Positions 35,257 to 43,332 of a stretch of 64,000 bases of DNA are shown here, in pieces; the stretch's first letter is position 1, and the number at the start of each line of letters is the position of its first letter. The stretch is from Pseudomonas lurida (lineage in GTDB: Bacteria > Pseudomonadota > Gammaproteobacteria > Pseudomonadales > Pseudomonadaceae), in contig NZ_PDJB01000001.1 of NCBI RefSeq assembly GCF_002563895.1, forward strand, positions 107,501 through 171,500, written 5' to 3'. The position numbers were made by a program, and so were the translations under genes. The notes beneath the pieces are model-generated. The model worked only from the letters and a program-made list of their open reading frames with translations. It was not told the DNA's origin and made no database searches.

Positions 35257-35593
35257 TATTGGCTTTTTTCAGGATTTTATTTGCTTCACTCACTATCTCT
35301 TTTAAAGACGTTTCATCAGCTTGATATGCAATATCGCAGAGTTCGTGCCGAAGATTTGCGGTGGTAGGTGCCACATTCTCTTGTGTGACAAAAAATCCAT
35401 CCATTGTGATGTTCAGGGCTAGAGCGATTTGCTCGAGAACCTCAATGCTTGGTGCATATTCCCCTCTCTCGTAACGGCTAACCGTCATCGACTCGCATCC
35501 CAGCATCTCTGCTAAGGCGGCTTGTGTACATGCCTTGGCTACTCGCAACTCTTTAATTCGCTTGCCAAGGATCGTAACTGCACTCTGAGTCAT
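35249..35593 (-). CDS. XRE-family regulator upstream of rep
   Basis: 114 residues with a Cro/C1 helix-turn-helix at about 9-65 (GKRIKELRVAKACTQAALAEMLGCESMTVSRYERGEYAPS) and a short charged helical tail (EANKILKKANKK). It reads towards rep on the same strand and is divergent from the lipoprotein gene at 35746, so it may control either. Its stop overlaps the antisense RNA terminator. Confidence 0.85.
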   Translation of the reverse strand: MTQSAVTILGKRIKELRVAKACTQAALAEMLGCESMTVSRYERGEYAPSIEVLEQIALALNITMDGFFVTQENVAPTTANLRHELCDIAYQADETSLKEIVSEANKILKKANKK

Positions 35594-35665
35594 GAGGAAA
35601 ATTCCTTAAAATCAGATGCTTACATTGATAGGCTTCGCCTAGAAGGCCAAAAAATAGCTAGCTTC

Positions 35666-35695
35666 TTGCAATAAAATAGACATTTTGCGTATAGT
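35666..35695 (+). promoter_or_regulatory. Predicted sigma-70 promoter of lipoprotein gene
   Basis: TTGCAA and TATAGT with an 18-bp spacer, 50 bp before the ATG at 35746. Confidence 0.5.
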
Positions 35696-35745
35696 CCCAT
35701 TTCGTCTAGTCGAGTCGTTCGGTTAGGCCGATAGGGGATCTCGTT

Positions 35746-36060
35746 ATGAAACAAACAGTTAAGGCCGTACTGATTGGGCTTGGAGTCGTAGCAGTAGCGG
35801 GCTGCGCAGAATTGCAGCAGCAAGCTGGCGCGTTCCTTCCACAGCAGAACCAACCTCAACAAAATTCGTTAGAGGGTGGTCAGCAGGTCAAAACGATTGG
35901 AGGGACTGGAGGTGCTGCAAGCTCTGGATCTATTCAGCAAGGTGTGGCTGACGAAGGCTCTTCGCTTGTAGGCGATTTGGTCAAAGAGGCAGGGAGCACT
36001 GCGAAGAGCCAAATATCAGGCTCTATTCGTTCCGCTATCCGTGGTGCATTCAGCAATTGA
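35746..36060 (+). CDS. Small lipoprotein
   Basis: 104 residues. The lipobox VAVAGC at residues 16-21 predicts lipidation at Cys21 and signal peptidase II processing. The mature part is Q-, G- and S-rich and low in complexity, with an amphipathic tail (KSQISGSIRSAIRGAF). Island-borne and function unknown; an entry-exclusion or envelope role is possible but unsupported. Confidence 0.7.
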   Translation: MKQTVKAVLIGLGVVAVAGCAELQQQAGAFLPQQNQPQQNSLEGGQQVKTIGGTGGAASSGSIQQGVADEGSSLVGDLVKEAGSTAKSQISGSIRSAIRGAFSN

Positions 36061-36071
36061 TGCAGTTAGTT

Positions 36072-36097
36072 AAGCCCCTATAAATAAGGGGCTTTTC
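36072..36097 (+). terminator. Terminator after lipoprotein gene
   Basis: Stem AAGCCCC / GGGGCTT with a short AT loop and TTTTCT. Confidence 0.8.
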
Positions 36098-36121
36098 TAT
36101 AGCGATAATTTAGAGTTAATT

Positions 36122-36664
36122 ATGAAAAAGAGCATAGTCGCCCTTGGCCTTTTATTGTCTCTTTCAGAGTCAGCGTTCTCTGCGTGCAGTGACCGATATT
36201 ATTACTACCGTCCAACTCTTACCGTTACTGCCGTCAAGTCTTGGCAGATTTACGAAGAAAGAGAGTTTATAAATAGCATAGAGGTGGCGGATATAACTCG
36301 GATGGTGAAGTCCTGCGGCCCAGCAATTGGAGGCAGGAAATATAATTTTCTGGCACAGGTCAATATCATTGTACCTGCCAATTTTTACAAGTTAAGCAAG
36401 CCTTTGTATAACCAGGCCAATATCCGGTTGCCGAATGGCGTGGACGGTGGAAAAGGGGCGTATATCGACATACCACGAACGCCTTCGCCTGCTAGCGAAC
36501 AGGCTCAATACACCGGTGAAGTTACTAGCGGCGGAAATGTCGGAATGGTTTTGGTTTATTTAGTGCGTGAAGGCGTTGATGAGCTTAAAACTCCCGACTG
36601 GTACTACAAGAGAAATAAGTACCTTCAGAAGAGTGGTTATTCATTTACAGAGTATAAGCGATGA
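36122..36664 (+). CDS. Secreted hypothetical protein
   Basis: 180 residues with a clear signal peptide (MKKSIVALGLLLSLSESAFSA), so probably periplasmic or surface. No domain recognised. Its stop overlaps the start of the next gene by ATGA, so they are co-expressed. Confidence 0.65.
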   Translation: MKKSIVALGLLLSLSESAFSACSDRYYYYRPTLTVTAVKSWQIYEEREFINSIEVADITRMVKSCGPAIGGRKYNFLAQVNIIVPANFYKLSKPLYNQANIRLPNGVDGGKGAYIDIPRTPSPASEQAQYTGEVTSGGNVGMVLVYLVREGVDELKTPDWYYKRNKYLQKSGYSFTEYKR

Positions 36665-37086
36665 GAAAAGTCGAAAAAACAGAAGGGATTATTAAAGCCC
36701 GTTATCATGACGATGAAAAGAAATGGAAAGATTCGGCAGGAAATACGAGCTACAGCGAACAAGATGCAAGACTGACAATAGAAAGCGAAATCACTAACCG
36801 AGAGAGCAAGGGGATCAATACTCTTCGCCCCAGTGATGGTGTTGCCATGATTATCGCTGTGTTCGGGCTTGTATTATTGGGTGGCGGCGCGATCATGGGG
36901 TTGAGCAGGCAACCTTTAGTCGCTATGGCGTGTGCAGTAGGCTTCGTTTTAGGATGTTATTTGTTCTTCAAGTTTTTTATGGGGACGATGCCATCTTTCC
37001 GTACAAAAGTGTATTTGGGGTTGGTCGCTCTTTTCCTGATCTCAAATTGGTTGCTTGGTAAGCACTTCGATTTTAAACTGATTTAG
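36661..37086 (+). CDS. Hypothetical membrane protein
   Basis: 141 residues. A charged cytoplasmic-looking N-terminal 55 residues are followed by three hydrophobic segments (GVAMIIAVFGLVLLGGGAIM, PLVAMACAVGFVLGCYLFFKFF, YLGLVALFLISNWLL). Overlaps the preceding secreted-protein gene. Unrecognised; plasmid accessory gene by context. Confidence 0.65.
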   Translation: MRKVEKTEGIIKARYHDDEKKWKDSAGNTSYSEQDARLTIESEITNRESKGINTLRPSDGVAMIIAVFGLVLLGGGAIMGLSRQPLVAMACAVGFVLGCYLFFKFFMGTMPSFRTKVYLGLVALFLISNWLLGKHFDFKLI

Positions 37087-37245
37087 ATTGGCTATAGTGA
37101 TGAGGGCTATTAACCTTGGTTGGTAGCGCGTATGCTTAATGATGGAAAATAATAAGAAAAAATAGTTATTGAAGAGATTTATTGAAAAAATATGTTATGG
37201 TATTTGTATTGCCAATCTCTTTAAATATCAAAAGCGCAATATGAG

Positions 37246-37269
37246 AAGCCACCTTTAAGGTGGCTTTTT
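37246..37269. terminator. Bidirectional terminator between convergent genes
   Basis: AAGCCACCTT / AAGGTGGCTT stem with a T run on the plus side, between 37086 and the relaxase gene end at 37274. Confidence 0.7.
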
Positions 37270-37273
37270 ATTA

Positions 37274-38935
37274 TCATGGCTTTATTAGTCGTTTAATGTC
37301 TCTCGGTCTTGGAAGGTCTGGCAGTGAATCGCTATGGTTATCTAAAATATCTAAGTGATGATCTATCTCATGATCGGCTTGAGTAGTAAATATTTTATCG
37401 TATGTTTTGTCGTTTTCTTCGATCCGTGCATAGGCTTGCCTAGCCTTCTCTAGGTGTAGGTCTTGCACAGCTTTACGTTTTGCTGTGAAGAACTCTTCTA
37501 ACCAACCTATAATCCCGTCTATCAAATCACTAAGATTTGTTTTAAATAATTTGAGTTCTTTGGTTTTCTGTTCAATTTCGGATTGGATTTTTGCGTATTC
37601 AGTATTTTTATTCGCTATTGTCTGCTTAAAATTATCTGTCTTTCGTTGATAAAATTGTGCTTGTTTTCGTTCTTCTGCGGTAGCAAGCTCAGCTTGCCGC
37701 TGCTGGCTTATAGCCTCTTTGGCTGTGTCAATTTGATGATCGGTGAATGCCTTAGCTTTTTGTGCCTTTTGGAAGGCTTCCTGCCTTTGCTGCTGGGCCT
37801 GTTTAGCTTCTTCTTTGGCACACTCCGCTTGCCGTTGAGCGCGCTCACGATCAACCCTGGCGAGCTCGTAAAGGTTAAAGACCCTTTCTGATTTAGGCTT
37901 TTTTGATTCGTTACGAATGTAGCGAAGCTTCTGCATATGTGCTTCGGTTTGCTCAACTTTTTTGGCTACATAAGGCGTCTGCTTTAGAAGCTCATTATTA
38001 GTATAAATATAAAACATGTCTTGTAAGTAGCCGAATAATAGCTGAGATTGTAAAAAATCTGGAGTTTCACTGATTGGGTCCGTTCCTGGACGATGCTTTT
38101 TTAGGTACGCGTTGACCTTTTTGATTTGCGTCTCACGCAAATCATAACGCTCGCTTTTGCTATTTTTAGTGGATATGAATAAGTGCGGGTGATCGCTATA
38201 ATCCTGCTTGTCCTTGTCTTCGTCTCCATGTAGGACGATGAAATGAATGGGGTATTCAGGGAAAACAGCCTGGTAAAACCCCTTTATTAAATCTATCCGA
38301 CTTTCCGGATTAATACCGGAGACTTCGTTTCTAGATGGAAATTTAAAAAAGGCTTCTTGAACGACCGCTTGGTTTTTTCTGATCAGTGCCTTTGGTCCGG
38401 ACTCGATTTCATTATGACATTCAAGATATTGTTTGGCGGTATTCAGCTTCTGCTTTTTTCGTTGTATGTCGAACTGGGAAAGGTCAGACAGTAGCTGTTC
38501 AGTGTCGGCAATGCCTTTGACGTTCAATATTCGTTGAAAAGCGGTGATGCAAAATGCATCTGTTTCTTTCTTGCTGGAATTTTTGACTGAGTTCTTCAGC
38601 TTGGTCCTTAATTCGAGAAGCTTTCCTCTATCATTATTAACGACGGTTGGAGCTTCAGCCTCATTCGTTATTTTTGTGAGAAGAGCTTCCCTCTCTTCCT
38701 TTGAATAATCATCAAGTTTAACTATTCCGATTTCGGGCAACCAGATCAGGTTTAGGTGAGATTGATCGTCAATCCACTCTAATTTTTTGGGTTGACTGGT
38801 TGGAATACGCAAGGAGTGGCGCAGTGTCTTAAACAACTGACGACGGCCAGCGCTGCCACTGCTGGAATGCCTTTTGATTTCGTTTGTGTAGTTCAGTGTT
38901 TTGAATATCATTGATATTATTTTCTTATCATTCAT
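37274..38935 (-). CDS. mob: MobV-like (Mob/Pre) relaxase with coiled-coil tail
   Basis: 553 residues. The central segment IHFIVLHGDEDKDKQDYSDHPHLFIST keeps the H-x-D-E...H-P-H histidine cluster of MobV relaxases, which nick oriT for conjugative mobilization. The spacing is longer than the usual HxDExxPHxH, so it may be a divergent branch. From about 355 the chain is a long Q/E/A/K coiled coil (ERAQRQAECAKEEAKQAQQQ), as in Mob/Pre proteins. It lies directly downstream of an oriT-like hairpin, supporting mobilization of the excised island by a helper element. Confidence 0.7.
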   Translation of the reverse strand: MNDKKIISMIFKTLNYTNEIKRHSSSGSAGRRQLFKTLRHSLRIPTSQPKKLEWIDDQSHLNLIWLPEIGIVKLDDYSKEEREALLTKITNEAEAPTVVNNDRGKLLELRTKLKNSVKNSSKKETDAFCITAFQRILNVKGIADTEQLLSDLSQFDIQRKKQKLNTAKQYLECHNEIESGPKALIRKNQAVVQEAFFKFPSRNEVSGINPESRIDLIKGFYQAVFPEYPIHFIVLHGDEDKDKQDYSDHPHLFISTKNSKSERYDLRETQIKKVNAYLKKHRPGTDPISETPDFLQSQLLFGYLQDMFYIYTNNELLKQTPYVAKKVEQTEAHMQKLRYIRNESKKPKSERVFNLYELARVDRERAQRQAECAKEEAKQAQQQRQEAFQKAQKAKAFTDHQIDTAKEAISQQRQAELATAEERKQAQFYQRKTDNFKQTIANKNTEYAKIQSEIEQKTKELKLFKTNLSDLIDGIIGWLEEFFTAKRKAVQDLHLEKARQAYARIEENDKTYDKIFTTQADHEIDHHLDILDNHSDSLPDLPRPRDIKRLIKP

Positions 38936-38997
38936 TTTATCCTCATGCTAATTATTATTGAGAGCAGATGGCTTTTGATTCTGCCATTCCGGCCAGG

Positions 38998-39065
38998 AAC
39001 CCGCGCTTATTACCGGAAGCGAAGCGTCTTTGCGCAGCAAAGTCTGGTGATAAGCCCAGCGGGTT
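38998..39065. other. oriT: Candidate oriT hairpin
   Basis: Large nested inverted repeat: outer AACCCGC / GCGGGTT, then GCTTATTACCGG / CTGGTGATAAGC (10 of 12 pairing), with inner CTTTGC / GCAAAG. It lies 63 bp upstream of the relaxase start, the usual oriT position in Mob plasmids. Confidence 0.55.
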
Positions 39066-39120
39066 AAACTATCTGACTGTATTGACAGTGTAACATTTGA
39101 GGATCAATGCTTTTGCTTTT

Positions 39121-39187
39121 AAGCTGGACTTGTTCAGCTTACCCGGATTTGTCCGGGGCGGTGCTTTTAGACTGGACTTGTCCAGTC
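39121..39187. repeat. Three hairpins with YTTG loops
   Basis: AAGCTGGACTTGTTCAGCTT (39121-39140), CCCGGATTTGTCCGGG (39142-39157) and GACTGGACTTGTCCAGTC (39170-39187). The first and third are preceded by the same TGCTTTTA sequence. They lie between oriT and the recombinase gene; no T run marks them as simple terminators. Confidence 0.6.
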
Positions 39188-39251
39188 CGATTTTTGCGTA
39201 ACGGATCTAAAATGCAGAATTTTTAATTCTGTGTTTTAGGCCGTTGATAGC

Positions 39252-40862
39252 TCATCGTAACAAGGGGCCATTCAAGCTTTCGACAACATCTCCGGTCTTA
39301 GACGTTTTTATGGTGTCAATCAAATCATCACCAAGGTAAATCGAAATATTGAAATAACTCTTGTTGATCTGCTTGCAGATAACTTTTACTTTTTTTGACT
39401 TCAAGAAGTTATTTATTTTAATGCGACCTGATGGTGTAATTAACAGCCTGATTAACTCATGATTTAACACGTTTGACTTGATCGTTAGCTTAGACTCCAA
39501 GACTTCTCGCTCAAGCATTGTTTTTTTAGTGTTTAATGCATCTATTTCGAAGCTTATGGTATTGATATGGCTAATTAGCTTTTCATAGGCAGCACTGCTT
39601 GCTTTGTCCAAAACGGCCATGGTATTTTTCAAAGCTTGTTCTTTGCCTAGTAACTCACCTTGTACATCTTTTAATTGTTTTTCGGCTTTTTCTGTTAGCT
39701 TGCCTGTGGAGATCATTTCTTGCATTTGTATGGAGTGCTGATAGTCAAGAAAAATAGACGAGACCAGTTGATAGCTATAGCGCCCAATTCGTCCTGGTGT
39801 GATAGGGCAGTTTTTTGTTTCTGATGCTGTGCAAATTAGGTAGTGATACTGCTTTTTGATTCCATCGCTGGAATGGCTGCGGAGTGTTGATCCGCATTCG
39901 CAATAGGAAATCCCACGCAAGATATTATTGAAATCGCGTGGGTGTCTTCCTGCCAATGCAGGTGTGTGTCTTTCTTCAAGCTTGGCGCCGATCAAGTTGA
40001 ATTCGGACTCACTGATAAGTGCAGGGTAGTAGTTTTTAATTTCTTGTTTGATAATTGTCCTTTTGCCATTGTCGTCTAGGTCGTAGGCGACATAGGAACC
40101 GTACAGCGCTTTTTGACGTAAAATTTTCGAAATGATACCAACGCTGTATTTTTTACTATGATCCTCTTTGTTTATCTGTGTAGCTGTTGCCAGGCATCCC
40201 ACATCGAAGATTAGCTCCGTTGCCCTTTTTACTGCATGAGCATGTTCATTAAACTCAAATTTTCCATCGGTGTAGGTAAGCCAGAATGGACCGCGTTTGT
40301 TAATAATCTCGCCATTCTCCGCGCGTTTCAGGTTTCGAGTTTTCGCGTCCTTTGAACGCTCTGACTTTGAGCGGCTTTCGTCGCTTGCTCGTTCAAGTAT
40401 ATTTTGAATGAGGCTAATATCGGCGCTGCTGTCTTTTTTTCGCTTTGAATATAGGCGGTTATCGAACAACGTATAAATGGCACAATCGGATTGAATTATC
40501 GAAATGATAATTTCCAACGCGTCATATCCGCCCATTCTGGATATTCGGTCGAATGATTCAACGAGTAAAAGGGCATTGTCTTTAATTTCGTTTGCTTTCA
40601 AGCGGTTCAGAAAGTCAGCGAGCTTGCCAGTTTTTAGGTTTTTGCCTTTGAATGCGCTGACGCCAAGGTCTTCAAACCGTTCGACTTGGTTGGCAGCAGG
40701 GTATTGCTCAAAAAATTGATTAATCTGTTCAAGCTGGCGTTGTTCGCTAAAACCCAGGCTCTGCGCCTTGGTTGAGAAGCGAATATAGCTATAAACGTGG
40801 ATCGGCTCGTCGATCTTGAATACGTCGCTGAAAGCTCTCGGAAGTGCCCTGGTATCGCTCAT
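39252..40862 (-). CDS. Large serine recombinase (island integrase)
   Basis: 536 residues from ATG 40862, which has AGAGG six bases upstream; the TTG at 40877 is less likely. The N-terminal resolvase domain has the nucleophile Ser30 (VYSYIRFSTKAQ) and later VESFDRISRMG. A recombinase domain follows (KRGPFWLTYTDG..). Next is a zinc ribbon (SYCECGSTLRS...ICTASETKNCP) and a coiled-coil C-terminus. This is the plan of phiC31-type integrases, which recombine attP and attB with a 2-bp crossover. It lies about 40 bp from its predicted att arm at the island end. No excision directionality factor was recognised. Confidence 0.9.
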   Translation of the reverse strand: MSDTRALPRAFSDVFKIDEPIHVYSYIRFSTKAQSLGFSEQRQLEQINQFFEQYPAANQVERFEDLGVSAFKGKNLKTGKLADFLNRLKANEIKDNALLLVESFDRISRMGGYDALEIIISIIQSDCAIYTLFDNRLYSKRKKDSSADISLIQNILERASDESRSKSERSKDAKTRNLKRAENGEIINKRGPFWLTYTDGKFEFNEHAHAVKRATELIFDVGCLATATQINKEDHSKKYSVGIISKILRQKALYGSYVAYDLDDNGKRTIIKQEIKNYYPALISESEFNLIGAKLEERHTPALAGRHPRDFNNILRGISYCECGSTLRSHSSDGIKKQYHYLICTASETKNCPITPGRIGRYSYQLVSSIFLDYQHSIQMQEMISTGKLTEKAEKQLKDVQGELLGKEQALKNTMAVLDKASSAAYEKLISHINTISFEIDALNTKKTMLEREVLESKLTIKSNVLNHELIRLLITPSGRIKINNFLKSKKVKVICKQINKSYFNISIYLGDDLIDTIKTSKTGDVVESLNGPLLR

Positions 40863-41454
40863 CAAAAACCTCTGCAAGCCTTGGAATACGGGGATTGTAG
40901 TCCATTTGACGAATATTGTGTCTCATGACCGAGACGGTTTGCGAGGTCTCCAGCAACGCCGTACTGGTCTTGGTGGCGATCTGGCTGTGAGTCGCGTTGT
41001 AGCCTTCCATGCTGCCCAGGGCATTACCCAGGGCGAACCCTTTGATATCGGTGGTCGGCAAAGTGAGGGCGCTACGGTCCGGTAGCGCCTGCAATACGAA
41101 GCTGACGCCATCTGCGGAAACCGCCTGCAAACCAGAGCCACCGAGCAAATGATTCAGCCCCTGCTCAGCAGAGTAGTCGCCCTGCAACCCGGGCGACGCC
41201 CGGCCCTGGGTCTGTGCAGGTGTACTGGACAGCGTGATACCCGCCTGGCGGGCAAACTGATTGAGCACGTCGCTCAGCGCGCCTGCCGGAAGGTCGAAGC
41301 GCTGATGAATCTGCTCTGTACCGTCTTGTGCGGCCATACCGGTAATCGGCACAACGCCGATACCCATTGCCGTGGACAGCAAAGCTGCACGTACGGCTTT
41401 GCTCAATAACGGGTAGGAAGAGTCGGGAGAATTGCGGAGAAAACGCACAGTCAT
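40789..41454 (-). pseudogene. TonB-dependent siderophore receptor, 5' part (split by island)
   Basis: The native part runs from ATG 41454 to 40928. It encodes a signal region (about 1-42), the STN signalling domain (about 50-120; FDLPAGALSDVLNQFARQAGITL), a TonB-box region and the first plug residues (LLETSQTVSV, to residue 176). After that the frame enters the island and adds about 45 foreign residues (MRHNIRQMDY...) before stopping. The STN domain means this receptor signalled to the adjacent FecR/FecI. The rest of the gene is at 1187-3158. The truncated product could at most be a free periplasmic STN domain. Confidence 0.9.
40905..40929 (-). other. attL: receptor/island junction beside recombinase
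   Basis: Island arm TTTGACGAAT at 40905-40914 (plus strand), a 13-bp spacer, then the core AC (GT on the minus strand) at 40928-40929, followed by receptor codons. With attR, the arms form TTTGACGAAT-N13-GT-N13-ATTCGTCAAA, a symmetric 48-bp attP. Confidence 0.85.
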
Positions 41455-41560
41455 GGTCAAGGTCCGTAGAGGCCGGTGAAGGCAGATTGAAAGGCTTACT
41501 GTCTAAGCCGGGCTCACGGAGAAAAGCCGCCAGAAATATCGGGTGAAAAATATGAAAAAA

Positions 41561-42541
41561 TCAGGCCGACCGCTCCAGGCTTACCCACCAGCGCGTGCGA
41601 TAGCGCACCTGTACGGGTAATGTCTGCGGCAGGATGGCCAGCAATGTGTCGGTGTCCTCCAGGCGAAAAACCCCTGACAGCCGCAAGTCTGCGATGTCTG
41701 CGGAGCAGCCCAGATAACCATGCCGATAACGCCCTACTTCCGAAAGGAAATCCGCAAGTCGCATGCCCCGAGTAACGATCAGCCCATCGGCCCATGCGCC
41801 GACATCCATGTTCAACGGGGCCGCGAGGGTGGCTTGGGTCTGACGCACGAGGTAGTTTTCCCCTGCGTGGACCTGAAGCGATAGCCCATCCGCCCCGTGC
41901 GGTGTGTGGATCGCCACGTTACCGCTGAGCACGCTCAAGCGCGTGCAGTCGCTGTCCTGACGCACAGCGAAACGTCCGTCGATACCTTCAAGCAAGCCAT
42001 GGCGTGTTTTAACCAATAAGGGCGCCGACGCGGCACCGCACGTCACCAGGATTTCTCCGCGCACCAGCGTAATCAGGCGCTGCTGTGGGTTGAAGTCCAG
42101 GTCGACTGCGCTGTCAGTGTTGAGTTGCAGGCGGGTGCCATCCGGCAATTGCACGCTGCGCCGCTCACCGGTGGCGGTCGCAAGATCGCTGGTCCAGCGT
42201 TGCCAGCCGATCAGGTCGCGGCTTATCCAGGCCGCCGAGCTCACCAGCATCACACCGGACAGCAACTTCAACGCCTGTCGCCGCCCCAAGCCCTGGGCGC
42301 TGTTCTCCAGCGTCAGTCGCGCGCCGGGAACTGCCGCCAACTGGCCACTCAATTCTTGTTGCAATGCTTGAACCCGCTGCCAGGCCAACTCGTGGTCATG
42401 GTGGGCTTCGCGCCAGTCTTCACATTGTGCCTGTAGCCGCCGGTTAGCCCGGTTGTTACGCAAACGCAGCATCCAACTGATGGCCTGCTTGACCACTTGG
42501 GGGTCGGGACCTGCGCGCGTGGCATCATCCAACGGCGTCAT
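41561..42541 (-). CDS. fecR: FecR-type anti-sigma/sigma regulator
   Basis: 326 residues from ATG 42541, overlapping the fecI stop by ATGA. The N-terminal cytoplasmic DUF4880-type region binds sigma (AISWMLRLRNNRANRRLQAQCEDWR). One membrane segment follows (about 92-108; ALKLLSGVMLVSSAAWI), then the periplasmic FecR domain (GERRSVQLPDGTRLQLNTDSAVDL, RGEILVT). It passes the signal from an STN-containing receptor to FecI. Its receptor, the next gene, is interrupted by the island, so FecR is now without its normal outer-membrane partner. Confidence 0.92.
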   Translation of the reverse strand: MTPLDDATRAGPDPQVVKQAISWMLRLRNNRANRRLQAQCEDWREAHHDHELAWQRVQALQQELSGQLAAVPGARLTLENSAQGLGRRQALKLLSGVMLVSSAAWISRDLIGWQRWTSDLATATGERRSVQLPDGTRLQLNTDSAVDLDFNPQQRLITLVRGEILVTCGAASAPLLVKTRHGLLEGIDGRFAVRQDSDCTRLSVLSGNVAIHTPHGADGLSLQVHAGENYLVRQTQATLAAPLNMDVGAWADGLIVTRGMRLADFLSEVGRYRHGYLGCSADIADLRLSGVFRLEDTDTLLAILPQTLPVQVRYRTRWWVSLERSA

Positions 42542-43053
42542 GTTTGATAGCGCAGAACGTAGCAGTGATAGAGCGCCTCGCAGATATAGCGCTCCACCGA
42601 TCGCAGTGACACGCCCATTTGCTGGGCGATCTGTTTGTACGCCAGCCCGTCGCACTGGGCCAACAGAAATGCCCTGCGCACCTTAGGCTTGAGTCCGTCC
42701 AAAAGACGGGAAATGTCTTCCAGCAACTCCAGCACCAATGCGCGCGCCTCTGCGCTGGGAGCCAGTGCCTCGGGCAGGTGGGCGATGGACTCGAGATAAG
42801 CGCGTTCAATTTCTTCACGTCGCCAGTGATCGATCACCAAGCCCCGCGCGATGGTGCGCAAAAAAGCGCGAGGCGCCTTGAGTTCGAAGCGTTCGGTCTT
42901 TTGCAGCAGGCGCACAAAGGTGTCTTGTGCCAGGTCAGCTGCATCGGCGGCATTGCCCAGGCGACTGCGCAGCCACGCGTTCAGCCAGTTGTGATGAGTG
43001 CTGTAAAGCGTCTGCACAACACTTTCACACGGCGAGTACTCAGAGGATCGCAT
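42538..43053 (-). CDS. fecI: FecI-type ECF sigma factor
   Basis: 171 residues from ATG 43053. It has region 2 (DAADLAQDTFVRLLQ..APRAFLRTIARGLVIDHWRR) and region 4 (RRAFLLAQCDGLAYKQIAQQMGVSLRSVERYI), the normal ECF size. It would transcribe the receptor gene when released by FecR. A Fur-box-like sequence lies just upstream (43078-43097), so expression is probably iron-repressed. Confidence 0.93.
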   Translation of the reverse strand: MRSSEYSPCESVVQTLYSTHHNWLNAWLRSRLGNAADAADLAQDTFVRLLQKTERFELKAPRAFLRTIARGLVIDHWRREEIERAYLESIAHLPEALAPSAEARALVLELLEDISRLLDGLKPKVRRAFLLAQCDGLAYKQIAQQMGVSLRSVERYICEALYHCYVLRYQT

Positions 43054-43077
43054 GCACACGGGCTCGGCCAGACGTCA

Positions 43078-43097
43078 CAAATGATAATTAGTCGCAT
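43078..43097. promoter_or_regulatory. Putative Fur box upstream of fecI
   Basis: AAATGATAATTAGTCGCATT, close to the 19-bp Fur consensus built from GATAAT hexamers, about 25 bp before the fecI start. Confidence 0.6.
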
Positions 43098-43332
43098 TGT
43101 CTGGAAGCCTGAAAGAATTTGCAACTCTGAATCGTAGGCACTTACCGCCGGTCGGTTTCCTACGTAAAAAGAGGACGAGTCTCACAAATTTCTAAGATTT
43201 GCCAAGGTTTGGCCGAAAGCCTGACGAGCCATGCGTGCACCGAAATAGAGCGGCCTGAGAGTCCGCCTATCGCGTTACATGGAATGTTCCACTCGGCACG
43301 CTCACCCCCCTTTGGCAAAAGAAGTCGATGAA

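Larger units (their letters stand above)
3157..40928. mobile_element. Serine-recombinase integrative mobilizable island carrying CDI locus
   Basis: A 37.8-kb insertion that splits one receptor gene precisely. Its contents are cdiB/cdiA, toxin-exchange units, orphan toxin/immunity modules, a ColE2-type rep with ori-like site, two XRE-type regulators beyond those in the nested units or nearby, three small envelope-protein genes, a MobV-like relaxase, an oriT-like hairpin and, at one end, the large serine recombinase next to its att arm. Rep, relaxase and integrase together suggest a mobilizable plasmid able to integrate. Excision would restore the receptor frame. The sequence shows the boundaries directly; mobility is inferred. 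Confidence 0.85.

Noticed and set aside
35746..37086. Conjugation (type IV secretion) genes
   Set aside because: Only a lipoprotein, a secreted protein and a membrane protein are present, with no ATPase or VirB-like motifs. The island is mobilizable at most.
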